Below, in pieces: positions 23,276 through 33,772 of a DNA stretch of 64,000 bases (the stretch's first letter is position 1; each line of letters begins with the position of its first letter). Location of the stretch: assembly GCF_035594125.1 (NCBI RefSeq), contig NW_026973668.1, forward strand, positions 4,072,501 through 4,136,500. The letters run 5' to 3'. Position numbers and translations under genes: made by a program. The notes beneath the pieces are model-generated. The model searched no databases, had not been told where the DNA came from, and worked only from the letters and a program-made list of their open reading frames with translations. The stretch comes from Scylla paramamosain (lineage: Eukaryota > Arthropoda > Malacostraca > Decapoda > Portunidae).

Positions 23276-23896
23276 ATTTTATGTAAAAAAACTGAAATGA
23301 AATTTAACAGATATTACAAAAATTACATGAATTTTAATGTAATTCTAAACATTTACATAAATAATGTTTATATTACTGCTGCTGGTTATTAAACCATAAT
23401 TGCACCAATTGTCTTTGAAGTTCAACACATTGCTGCTGTGATGCAGCAATCTGCTGAAGAGCCTGCTGTTGCACTGCAGCCATCTGTTGCTGAGCCCCTG
23501 CAATCTGTTGGAGAACCTGCATACCCTGCCATATAGCTTCCCCCTGTTCCTGCTGCACCATCACAACCTCGTCCATGGAGAATTGGAAAGCTCACTGTGA
23601 TTCCATCACCTGCACCAATAGTTCATGGTCTGAGCAACCACCTGCAATAAATTTAAGAAGAAAACATGACTGTACTACAAATTACAAAATACATGGTATG
23701 TCCAGTTACATATCATGCAATCCTGCTGTATTGGTAAGACACTTTTAAAATTAATATCTTAAATGTCTGAGAGATGTATCTAAAAAAAAAAACAGCTCAA
23801 ACCAGCAAGAACAACAGGAGAGTTACTTGCAGGAGTTTGGGTGCGCCCTCTGCTGTGACTTTTTGCTGGACAACTGGTGGTGGTGATGGCTGGGGT

Positions 23897-24100
23897 GCTG
23901 TAGGTGGTTGGGGAGATGCAAGCAGCACTGCAGGCAACTGCACAGCTGCTGGTGGATGGGGAAGGGCAAGCAGGGCTGCAGATGGTTGCACAGCTGCTGG
24001 TGGCTAGGGAGGTGCAGGCAAAGCTGCAGGTGGCTGCAAAGCTGCTGATGGTTGGGGAGGTGTAGGCAGAGCTGCAGACAGCTGCAAAGCTGCTGGGGGA
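23897..24100. repeat. 48-bp coding minisatellite in exon 4 of the Myb-like pseudogene
   Basis: GCTGCTGG-anchored units begin at 23945, 23993, 24041 and 24089, exactly 48 bp apart, with a diverged unit before 23945. On the minus strand each gives a 16-residue Pro/Ala/Gln-rich repeat of PPQPSAALQPPAALPA type. The period is a multiple of three, so it expanded without breaking the frame. One TAG stop, probably from a CAG Gln codon, lies inside. Confidence 0.85.
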
Positions 24101-24999
24101 TGGATGTCATCTGGATCCGGAAAGCTGAAGTAATAACACAAATGAGTGTAAAATAAATTGTTTGCTAATGTATTATACAAATACAAGGCATTTAATTACT
24201 ATATTAATTGACTGTAATGAAGACAGACAATTGAAAAGTATGGCACATATGATACATGTACATTCAGTGTTTATAGATATGTACTGGAGAACAAAACTGA
24301 ATGCATGTAAACATGAACAAGAAGCACAGTTATTCACCACTGGATGAAGTCATCTGAAACATGGATGATTTCACAAGTTGTGCCCTCATCCACTGTTACT
24401 AATTCAGATGACTGCCCCATAGCACCACTAAATAAAGAGGCCCCTCCAGACCCAGCAACACTACCAGAAGAGGGTTGGATGGTTTCAGCACCACTGTGAA
24501 TGAATGGCTGTGGTGGCCTGACAATCCTGAAAAAAATAAATAAATAAAAAATAAATAAAAAGTGCTTACATTACTGTAGTAATTTTTTTTTTTCTATCAG
24601 CTTATGTTTAATGAGCAGTCAACTTCCTCATGTCTATACCTATTACACAGTTTTGCTGAATTGATATTCAAGTGTGCAGATATCTATAAACTTTGGAAGC
24701 TGAGTAGTGGTTCTGTTGCCCTTCTGGCCCCATGAAAGCTGGTGCTTTACCATATTTAAATGTTACATTATATTACTGTAATTTAAGTTAAAAATGGTAA
24801 TAATTTCCAAAATGCAAATTGTCCTTTTTTAGTTTACTTACCCAATACGGCACCCTCACTGTCTGGGATTGGCAGTCCTGCAAATGCTATGGGTGACAGC
24901 ATTCACTGGACGACCAGCTCCATGTCAGTGTAAGTTTTGTTGGCCGCAGGTCTCCCACCTGCATGGATATAAAAGTTGCAGTTATTAGCTGGTTAGAAG

Positions 25000-25063
25000 C
25001 TCCCATATTAAGCTAAATCCACCTGTTGTAACTCCCATGTTAAGCTAAAGCCACCTGTTGTAA
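25000..25063. repeat. 32-bp tandem duplication
   Basis: 25000-25031 and 25032-25063 both read CTCCCAT(A/G)TTAAGCTAAA and end TTGTAA, with two differences. It lies in intron 1 of the Myb-like pseudogene. Confidence 0.85.
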
Positions 25064-25829
25064 TATTTTAATGTATTACTGGTCATTTTGAAGTTTTAAA
25101 GCACTGCAGTGATCACTGTCTCAAACCTGACTTCCACAGCTACTGTAGACACTCTTATTTATGATCCAGTGCTTAGTAGGTTCTTGGTTATGGTTATGGG
25201 TATGGGTCATGGTTATGGGTAGATTTTATAACAGCACCAACATTAAATTACATGTACACAATAGCAAACTTTTGTTATATAACTGGAAGGATTTTAAGCA
25301 CTGCTGTCATCAATCTAACTTACCAAACGTACCCTTATCTATCTTTCTATCTTATCTATCTTTTTTTAGCAGTTTGGGTCCCAAAGGGTGAGCAGAAGGA
25401 AATAATTTTTATCTCCCATTATACAACAAAGTCATGTAAGGAAATTGTCATATTGCCCAAAACAATGCCTTAAATATTACTTAACTAAATTTCATATGGA
25501 ATTTGGTCAAGATAAAATAATAAGCAAATATGCCAGAGGGCAAATTTTTATTCTTTCACCATTTTCTCAGTTTTGGATGACTTTTTTTTTTTTTTTTTTT
25601 TTTTTAGCCTGTTACTAATTAATAGGCTTGTTTTTTTTTTCCCCACAAATCATTAGTTATCATTTTTTACTCCCTGATCCACCATCAACCTCTGAAACTA
25701 ATGGTGTGCAATAAAAACAAAAAGCAGATTCATACAAAACAGATACGTATATACAAGAAAAAGATAGATTGGCCCTCACAAATAAGCAGCCACTCACTAT
25801 GGCCGCCATCCTGTTGTCATGCACTACCA

Positions 25830-25936
25830 TCCTACCCAACCTAACAAACCTTAATTAACCTAACCAAACTAATTTAACCAAACCAAACTTACCTAGCCAA
25901 ACGCAACCAATAAACTAGCCTAACCTAAGTAATCTA
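25830..25936. repeat. Degenerate CCTAA-rich tract
   Basis: Dense but irregular AACCTAAC/AACCAAAC/TAACCT motifs run over ~105 bp and resume after the MITE at about 26464-26505. The arthropod telomere repeat is TTAGG/CCTAA; this is a degenerate interstitial relative, not a true telomere array. Confidence 0.55.
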
Positions 25937-26452
25937 ACAGCCCGTTTACACAAACAGTTTGTGAAACCCGGTTTGACAGACAGGTGTTTTAAGTGATGTC
26001 AACGTGTGAACGGGGTATTTGGTTGTCAAACATGTTGGTGAAACGGTTTGAAGAAAGTCTGATCGAGCCTGACTTTTGTGGGCGAGGCTTAACTCATCCA
26101 CAAACCGTTTGCGTGTGAGAACATGCAACATCAAACCTCGAATAATTACGCCAGCCATCTGGTTCTAATTTCAAATCAACACGCAAGTTGGTATGTTAAT
26201 GTTGATATATTTTTAACAGCCAGTCCTTTGTCCACTTTGATTTTTTTTCTGCCTAAGTGCCACCGGTAAGGCAATGGCAATCAAATAGTCCTGGTCAAGA
26301 GGCATATCTTTCCTTTACAAAAGCGCGAGTCACACTTGAGTTGAGAACCGGGGTCTGATGTGCGTTTGGTTTGATTGGCACCTCTTCAAACCGCTTGACA
26401 AGCAGGTTGGACAACGGGTTTGACAAACCGTTTGACTGTATAAAAGCCCATC
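25937..26452. mobile_element. MITE-like element with ~35-bp imperfect terminal inverted repeats
   Basis: The left end reads AGCCCGTTTACACAAACAGT, then TTGTGAAACCCGG. The right end in reverse complement reads GGGCTTTTATACAGTCAAAC, then GGTTTGTCAAACCCG. Internal inverted motifs (GTTTGAAG, AAACCGTTTG) add fold-back character. It contains no coding frame. Termini of GCCCGTTTACAC type occur in several DNA-transposon groups, including PIF/Harbinger-related ones, so the mobilising family is not certain. It sits in intron 1 of the Myb-like pseudogene and interrupts a CCTAA-rich tract. Confidence 0.5.
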
Positions 26453-27120
26453 AACAGAACAAAATGACATAACCTAACCAAAGAAACCTAACTACATTAA
26501 CCTTTCTTCCCCAAAATAGGTACAGATAAATATTTTAAAAATTGCTGTCAGCATTATAAGTAATTTGCAGTGGATATATATGGGTTCAAACTGTTCTGAC
26601 TGAGAAACTCTATTTAATGAAAAAGATAAAAAAAAAAAAAAGCCATGTTGAGACTGACGAAAGAATAAAACCAAAAGACATAACTTCACTCATCTGCTCG
26701 AGGACCTCACACCTGTTCGGTTACATCACAGTAATTCAATCCCTATAACCCTCTATCCCTCTGCTCTGTCAACCACATCATGATAGGTCTGCAACTATGC
26801 TGACGAAAATGTGATAGGCAAAACCAATGAACTCACCAGTGCCTGCAGCATGGCATTGCTCTGCAGCAGCCTTGATCTTAATATGGCTTCTCAGGTTCTT
26901 AAACTTCCTACGGTGCTCTTCAGAAGACCTGCCCACTCGGCTGCCTGTGCTGACGCACGTAGTCACCTCCTCCCAAGCCTTGATTTTCTTCTTTGCGGTG
27001 ATTTTGTTTTCTAGCCTTCCCAGAATCACCGAATCACAGAATTACCTCCTCCATCAAGGCTATGGTCTCGGCGTCGGTGAACCAAGGTCTTAAATTTTTT
27101 TTTGACGGTTCGCTGGCCAT

Positions 27121-28513
27121 GACTGGAACACTGACGACTGGAGATTTTGATGAGTAATGGCTGTGGCTACTTTTTGGCAAGGCAACAAAGTTTGTAAACA
27201 ATGTCACGTTGAGTCAGTGACATATCACCGCCAGCAACCAATGAGCACTCTCAGGTAGGTTAGCAACCTCCACCCACCAACCCGTGCACTTCTTTGTGAA
27301 TACCGTATCTCGGAAGATGCTAAGTGCCTCTCAGCCACTCACGGTGTCCCCTTCGGCTGTCTGGCTTGCTATTTAATTTCCTCTCTATTCTCCCTTATTG
27401 TACAACACTGGGAACTATTATCCCATTAGTGCAATTGATCAAGTAATGTGGAAAAAATTTAGTTGCAGGAGCATATGTTCTTCCTGGGGTTATTTTTAAT
27501 AATGTCCTGTTAGAGTGGTTAATGTTTTCCCACCTTGTTAAATGAGACATTAATTGTCAACCACAAAAAAAGTTATTATGTGGTGATCAACTACCCTCAG
27601 TCGAGTAATTAACTCACATTAAACATACAATATGAAATTTGACTTGCCGAATATTTAAGAGGGTTAATTTTCTGGGCTGATGCAATCATTACACAAATGA
27701 ACATATATTTATATAGTGCCACGGAATATTTAAAAAAGACGTGGAGATGATGGGGGCACTACAGTATTTACTAATACCAATGCAGCCGTTTTCAGTTTTT
27801 GAAACACTTTTCCAGCTCCGTGCTTTGAGTTAGGTCAAGGAGTTTTAATAAGAGGAGACGGTCTCCCGCTCCGCTCCCATCCATCCAGTTGAGCCAATAG
27901 GCAGAGCTTATTGAGTCTGTGGGTAGAGCTTACGATCAGCAGACAGACCCAAAACATTGCGATCTCCTGTGTTGAGATATGAGAATATACCTTTTTTTTT
28001 CTTTCTCTCTCTCTCTTTTCCACATTAGACAAAAAAAAAAAAAAAGAAAGAAGTGATGGTCTGAGTTACAAAAAGTACATTATAGTTTCCTAAATATGTT
28101 ATGGAGACCTATTACACTATGTATCAAAATTTCACTTTTATCTTGTCCTTGATCCCAAACCATAATTTTCCAGTTATTTCCATCTAAACAAAATAGAAAA
28201 AAAAAAAAGATTATTTAAATCCTAAAACTTTGCTTTTGTAGTTAGAACAATGAATTTACATTTTTGTCTCATTTCATTATAGTATGGTTTTCATATCAGG
28301 TAAAGGCCTTTGCAAAATTTCAATTGCTTATCTAATTGCTTTTGAAATATTGCAAATAAATTAAAACAATGCAAGAAAGAATATGACATGTTCTAAAGAT
28401 TTCTAATTTTAATAAGATTTTTTTTAACTGATCAGATCTAGAAAAAAATATCATATTTAGAAAAAATTGCTTACATTTCGGAAATCTCAAATCTTCCAGA
28501 CAATTTTAGAAGT
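27121..28513. other. Unassigned A+T-rich sequence
   Basis: No gene is recognised. Upstream of the Myb-like exon 1 a moderately G+C-rich stretch (27121-27370) may be the old promoter or element end. Beyond it are A runs (28031, 28198) and no repeat structure. Confidence 0.45.
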
Positions 28514-28714
28514 TTCTAGAACATTTTAGAACATTCTATTCATTGTAAACATTTCCAGAATATTCTAGAACTTTCTAGAATACAGTAGAAATATGTAGAA
28601 GTATCAAGAATTTTCTAGAATCTACAATAATTTTCTAGAATGATTCAGAATATTCTAAAGTAGGTTCAAGAATATTCTAGAAAGATTGAGAACATTCTGG
28701 AACACATTCTAGAA
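28514..28714. repeat. Cluster of TTCTAGAA palindromes (heat-shock-element-like)
   Basis: The octamer TTCTAGAA occurs seven times in 200 bp (28514, 28563, 28573, 28613, 28633, 28674, 28707). It is interleaved with AGAATATTC and AGAACATTC. TTCnnGAA and GAAnnTTC in register are the binding unit of heat-shock factor. The cluster ends ~45 bp before an open reading stretch. It may be a regulatory array or only a degenerate pentamer repeat of GAA/TTC. Confidence 0.6.
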
Positions 28715-28761
28715 AGACTAAGAATATTCTAGAGTACTGCTTAACAATAAAAAAAAAAGTA

Positions 28762-28943
28762 GGAGCTTGCAGACTACCAATCAGTTCTGCTTTGGTTGCC
28801 TGAAAAGATGCATCAAAAGAGGTGAAATGGCATCAAGAGGCTGCAATCATTCTTCAGATGCATTCTACTACGTATGTGGTCAGTTCATCAAGACAGGAAA
28901 AAAAGTTCTCTGTGACATCTGGAGAAAAAAAAAAAAAAAAAAA

Positions 28944-29037
<94 letters not shown>

Positions 29038-29541
29038 TCGTATATTCAAGACGTCTTTCCTAAACTTTCAGAGGCAAAGGTGAAAGCTGGTATCTTCACT
29101 GGATCACAAGTAAGGAAAATTATGGAGTGCTCAGAATTTCTACAAAAGCTCACAGAAAAGGAGAAAAAGGCTTGGGAGTGTTTTATTGTTGTAGTACAGG
29201 GCTTTCTTGGCAACAACAAGACTGATAACTATATGGAACTGTTTGAAGCTTAAGTGAAAAGCTATGGTGAGATAGGCTGCGGATTGTCCTTGAAGGTCCA
29301 TATCCTAGATGCTCACCTCAGTAACTTCAAGGAAAATATGGAAGTAACGAGAATGGGAGAACGAGAATATTCAGAGGAACGAGGCTTTCACCAAGATATA
29401 ATGAACTTTGAACAGAAATATCAGGGATCCTTCAAAGAAAACACGATGGGAGACAACATTTGGGGGCTCATACATGAAAGTGATTTGTTGCATTCACGCA
29501 AATCAAGAAAAAAAAAACTGTTCATTTTTAATCCTAAAAAA
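28762..29541 (+). pseudogene. Remnant of an arthropod uncharacterised gene family, middle replaced by A(n)(TA)n
   Basis: The N-terminal part (from ATG 28828) reads [20 protein letters not shown], then IKTGKK, with CxH and CxxC spacing like a zinc-binding start. The C-terminal part (about 29045-29541) reads [20 protein letters not shown], then [44 protein letters not shown] and MGDNIWGLIHESDL. I recall proteins in arthropods with both ends and ~400 residues between; here only A(23)(TA)n stands between them. A stop (TAA, 29251-29253) interrupts the C-terminal part and one frame change follows. The family's function is unknown to me; its repetitive occurrence suggests a transposon-related origin. 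Confidence 0.6.
28925..29035. repeat. Compound microsatellite A(23)-(TA)n inside the gene remnant
   Basis: An A run (28925-28947) is followed by about 44 TA units. It is the reverse-strand equivalent of the (TA)n-Tn tracts at 3809, 17872 and 18288. It keeps an open frame through the remnant (KKKK... then IYIY...). Confidence 0.95.
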
Positions 29542-29992
29542 TAGTTTCATAAGTTTTAAAATTAAATTTGTGTCGTTTGAATGTTTTCTGTTTTCTGTCC
29601 CAAAAATGGTGAAAATGGTGAAATTTTGCGATTTTGGGGCAAAAAAATCATTTTAAGAGCCACAAAAGCAAATTAAGTTTGACAGGAATAATGGACATTT
29701 TCTATTGTTTTGCAATAAAGAGCTGGAAAATAACACTTGCTTGTCAAAGACAAAAATCGTGTTACATAGTATTATCAATGGCAGTTATCCCAAATAACCA
29801 AAAAATATCGAAAGAAGTAAATCAGATGTTTCTAGGAGAAATGTTAGTAAAAAGTGTTTCTTTTTTTTATTGTTTATTGCATGACAAGGCACAAACAATA
29901 AAAAAAAAAAAAAAATCAATCATTAGATGCCTTTTAAGTGTACAGTGACATGCTAATCACGCATACTTCTAAGTACTCTTCAACCTAATATC

Positions 29993-29996
<4 letters not shown>
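29542..29996. other. 3' flank of the gene remnant, non-coding
   Basis: A+T-rich. Contains AAAATGGTGAAA duplicated around 29605 and an A run at 29899. No independent gene is recognised. Confidence 0.45.

Positions 29997-30036
<40 letters not shown>
29997..30036. repeat. (GA)n microsatellite
   Basis: Twenty GA units. Confidence 0.95.
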
Positions 30037-30039
<3 letters not shown>

Positions 30040-30114
30040 TATAAAATTTCATACAAAGCTAATAAGCAATAAGCAAATACATATGGCCATATTTCACCAA
30101 TATATATAAATAAG

Positions 30115-30118
<4 letters not shown>

Positions 30119-30203
<85 letters not shown>

Positions 30204-30218
30204 GTGTGTGTGTGTGTG
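30119..30218. repeat. (TA)n-(TG)n microsatellite at the 3' end of the I-like LINE
   Basis: About 41 TA units, then TCTGTGTG... to 30218. On the minus strand it directly follows the LINE 3' UTR (ATGTATCAATGAATCA), so it occupies the tail position. Confidence 0.95.
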
Positions 30219-30403
30219 ATTCATTGATACATTTATTGTTGCATTAATAATGAAATACAACAAAGGACGGACCTTGCCACCCAACCCCTAGGCAAAGACT
30301 TAAGGGTAGAGTTAAAAAAAAATGTAAAAATAGATAATATACATTACAAGAATATAAGTAAATAAATAAATACTAATATTGTACACCTTATTGCATAAAT
30401 ATC

Positions 30404-31238
30404 CTACAGTCTGGGAGCAAACGCAGGATATTCCTTGAGTATATCCCTGAGAGTGGCTGAGTCTAAGAAATGGTCAATGACCGTATACAAGTCATGTTGA
30501 CCTTGCAACCTAAATTTAGCAATGAGAGAACATTCCGTGACATAATGACACAGAGTGTCCCCCCTTGGTGCAGCATATAGCACACAGCATACACCAGGAG
30601 AAGCACTGACTTCCCAAAAGTATTTATAGCCTAATCTGAGCCTCACACCCTGTCATGTGATGCAGTGCGTCTCCCAAAGGTGTAAGCACAGCTCTGGGAG
30701 ACACGTACATTGTGAAGACTACTGCCACTGCCCTTATGGCAACAAAGCTCCAAATGATCACTAATGCTACTATGTACAAAGTCCTTAATGCTACTCTTAA
30801 CATAGCCCAGAGTGTACTCTGCTCCTGGGTCCACTGTGTCGTCTTGAAGGTCACACTGAGCAAGGCGGTCTGCCTTTTCATTAAGCGGGATACCCACATG
30901 AGAGGGAATCCAGGTGAAATGGACCGTGGCACCAGCACCTTCTAGGGCGTGGATGAGATCAAGACATTTATGAACTAGATCACAGTCCATGGGGGAGGTA
31001 GATTGGAAAACATACAGTGCAGCCTGACTGTCAACAAAGGAGTATACATCTTTATGGAGAGGCGCCACAATATGGAGCGCCTCCAGAACAGCATACAATT
31101 CTGCCCTAGTGGAGGACATGTGTGCAGGGAGCCGCCTGGAAACCTTAGTGTCAGTGTAGTGATTGGCAGAAACATAGTCGCGGATGAACAGCCAACATCC
31201 GGACCTACTGCCATTGACTGATCCATCACAATAAACAT
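30404..31238 (-). pseudogene. RNase H domain and C-terminal zinc region of the I-like LINE
   Basis: AIHVYCDGSVNGSRSG starts the domain. The four acidic residues of the RNase H fold can be seen: Asp in YCDGS, Glu in STRAELYAVLEA, Asp in SFVDSQAALY and Asp in NEKADRLAQ, with HFTWIPSHVGI between. Downstream, after a frame change, comes RLRLGYKYFWEV, CCVLYAAPRGDTLCHYVTEC and a final FAPRL before the stop. That is the Cys/His C-terminal region of I-type elements. The catalytic set is intact in this domain, although the polyprotein is not. Confidence 0.8.
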
Positions 31239-31934
31239 GAATAGCCTGAACGTGGGGGGTACTTAGACAATTTAATCATGAACATGTCTTGCAGCACAGT
31301 CCCTCTTGGGCTGATGCAGTGAGTGAATATCAACACTGACATGGTGAGGGTTCCAAATGGGTTGGAGCAGTAACATAACAACGTTAATACAGGCCTCGGC
31401 TATAACCGCACTTGTGAGAACCCGCAAGATCTTCCTGAGGTATGGAGTTATAGGAGTCCAAGGATCACAATACAGGGGGATTAGTGATCCCTTCAGAGAG
31501 ATGGAGCCCATGCACAGCATCCGACCAACAGTATGACAAGTAATTTCCTGTATCCTACACATAATACTTGGCAGGTGCTGTTCAGCTCTGAGGGTCTCAA
31601 TCCATGCAGTCCTGGGGCATCCCAAAATTATTCTTATGGCTTCATTCTGAACAAGCTCCAGGGGACAGAAATGGATGGCACTAAACTGTATTAAAATAGG
31701 GGCTGCGTAGTCAGTGAGGGAGAGAACGACAGTAGAACATCCTTAGGACCGGAATGCCAGCCACCAGGCCCCTGTTTGCTAGCAGCCAAAGTGGCACTAG
31801 CCATGGCAAAGGTCTCGAACATAGTGTACAGCGTGGAGTGACTTGAAACTCAGCTGAAACCTGAAACTCAGCTGAACACCCAGGTACTTGTGTGCATAAA
31901 CTCTAGGGATGGGAACATTATTTACAGTGGGGGA

Positions 31935-33256
31935 TCAAGAGATCTTCCCTTTGGCTTGAAATTTGGTTTTACATTCATTAATTACAAGTCCTATTTGAAC
32001 ACACAATAATGCTAGTTCTGACAGAGCTAACTGGAGATTCCTGAGTGTGTGACATTGGAGGAGTATGTCGGCAGCATAGATGAGGACCTGGGCGCCCTGT
32101 GGGAAGGAACAACACGCAATTTTGACCAATAAAACATTGAAAAGCATTGGACTAAGGACTCCACCCTGTGGTGTTCCAAGCTCAAAGACTTCTTAGAGGA
32201 GACTGCACCTTGAAACCAAATCTGTGCTGTTCTATTGTACAAACAGTCCCTGATCCACCCTAATAATCTACCTTTGACACCTTTGAGAATGAGTTCCCCC
32301 ATAATAACACCTTTGTTGGCCCTGTCGAAGGCATCCTTGAGATCAACGAAAGCTCTGCAGGTAGCATTCCTATTTATAAGGCACTCAACAAAACAATGAC
32401 TTGTAGAATGACCTTTTAGGAAGCCATGCACATTGCCAGAGAGTACATGGCCCACCTTATATATAAGCCTGTTCAATATTATCCATTCCATCGTCTTACA
32501 CAGACAGCTGGTGAGAGAAATGGGGCAAAAGGTGCCATCACCTTTGGGGATTGGGATGATAATGGCTATTTTCCAGGAGTGGGGAAGCTTGCCTGCAGTG
32601 AGAGACATGTCAAATAGATCTAAGACAGGGTTGTCTACCTTTACCTCCAGGAGAGCATTGAGGATGTCAAAGGTGATGCCATCCTTGCCAGGAACTGTTG
32701 ACTTGCCCAATTTAACTGCTGAGAGAAGTTCATCATGCGTGATAGGCACACAGGTGTCATCTGGCAGAGAAACACTGTGGCGAATCAACTCCATCCTTTG
32801 TGGTCTTTGCCGGTCAAGCACCTCCTGGTGTTCCACAGGAAGGCCAGAGAAGGATGAGGCTTCCTTCCACTGCAGGACAAGCTCTCGTGCCCTGCCGGCA
32901 GGATCAGGGTCACACACCTGCCTCCTGGGCTTGTCCTGGACACTGTTCACGTGGTGCCACACCTCCCGGAGGGACTGGATCCTGCACACCCGGTCCAGGA
33001 AGGAGATCCAGTACTTCTTTCTTTCCTGCTGCCTCAGATCCGTGAGATGTCGAGCCACAGTAACCATAGCATCCCGTGACTCTGTGTCTGCTGGGTTAAG
33101 CTGCCAGCGTCTCTGGTAGGCAGCAAGTGTCTGTTGGCAGTTCAGAATCACAGGGTTGGTAGCATAAGTCCAGCAGCGTGGAGCGTGGAGCGTGGGTCCT
33201 TGCCAGAACCCTTGGAGTCGCAATGAATCCCTCGATGGTGTGTAGCAGTCCGTCAT
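31935..33256 (-). pseudogene. Reverse transcriptase of the I-like LINE, catalytic box mutated
   Basis: The long frame (32027-33256) carries the RT fingers and palm: LGKSTVPGKDGITFDIL, WKIAIIIPIPKGDGTFCPIS, then RAFVDLKDAFDRANKGVIM. A frame change follows, then GGVLSPMLFNVLL and QVLIYAADILLQC (near 32063). The invariant YADD reads YAAD, so one of the two metal-binding aspartates is replaced by alanine. This RT could not polymerise even if the frames were repaired. Thumb sequence continues in broken frames to about 31300 (PLYCDPWTPITPYLRKILRV). Confidence 0.8.
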
Positions 33257-33389
33257 ACAGTGCCTCTGCGTCAGCGAAGGAGCCCTTCACGGCAGAGTAC
33301 CACGCCACCACATGGACGACGAGGCCTGCCATCCTGGATGGTGACACCATCAGGCACCTCCTGGGCACTGCCGGGGCGGACTGCACCAG

Positions 33390-33668
33390 GAAGGTCGTCT
33401 CCAGGGCGAAGTGGTTACTCAGCAAAGACCTGACTAGAAGGGTTTCACCAGTATATGTTGGCATATTGATAAGAGCTAAATAGTCAAGTCTGCCTCCTTG
33501 TACCTGTGTGGATGCATGTTCCCCAAAGAGCACTGCTGTATCTGTGGTGTCAAGGAAAGCCTTCCAGCAGGAGCCATCCCCGAGGGGCCCCGGGGTTGTC
33601 GTGTGACTCCCGTGACCGGCCTGGTGGGGGCAGCCTTCTTCCGAGAGGGTGCAGCAGCATCCGCACAC
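33390..33668 (-). pseudogene. Endonuclease C-terminal part of the I-like LINE
   Basis: The minus strand reads AVLFGEHASTQVQGGRLDYL, then ALINMPTYTGETLLVRSLLS and NHFALETTFLV. The GGRLD and SDHFAL elements of the APE-type endonuclease are recognisable, but the catalytic SDH is SNH here. The upstream part with the N, E and GDFN residues is absent. Confidence 0.65.
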
Positions 33669-33772
33669 TGCCCTACAGTATTGTCCTCTACCTGGGGTGG
33701 GTCACACACACTCTGCAGGCACACGTCACTGTTTCCCTAGTCCTGTTTCCTAGTTTCCTAGTCCTAGTTTCC

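Larger units (their letters stand above)
23373..27120 (-). pseudogene. Myb/SANT-like DNA-binding gene (Harbinger-associated type), pseudogene
   Basis: Five exons can be traced on the minus strand. Exon 1 (26837-27120) starts MASEPSKKNLRPWFTDAET, then KITAKKKIKAWEEVTT and RRKFKNLRSHIKIKAAAEQ, a Myb/SANT-like domain, with a perfect ACTG|GTGAGT donor. Exon 2 (24842-24958) reads GRPAANKTYTDMELVVQ*ML, then GLPIPDSEGAV. Exon 3 (24338-24526) reads RIVRPPQPFIHSGAETIQPS, then EIIHVSDDFIQ. Exon 4 (23827-24124) joins in frame as IQCFPDPDD, then Pro/Ala-rich repeats. Exon 5 (23373-23641) is Gln-rich with a coiled-coil look and ends at TAA. Breaks include a frameshift in exon 1 near LMEEVIL and in-frame TGA, TAG and TGA stops in exons 2, 4 and 5; the exon 4 and 5 stops could be C-to-T changes of CAG/CGA. 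PIF/Harbinger transposons encode such a partner protein, and a HARBI1-like pseudogene lies convergently at 20354-20793. Confidence 0.7.

Noticed and set aside
32433..33740. Plus-strand frames of 80-228 codons opposite the I-like LINE
   Set aside because: They are antisense to RT and endonuclease motifs and have no motif of their own.
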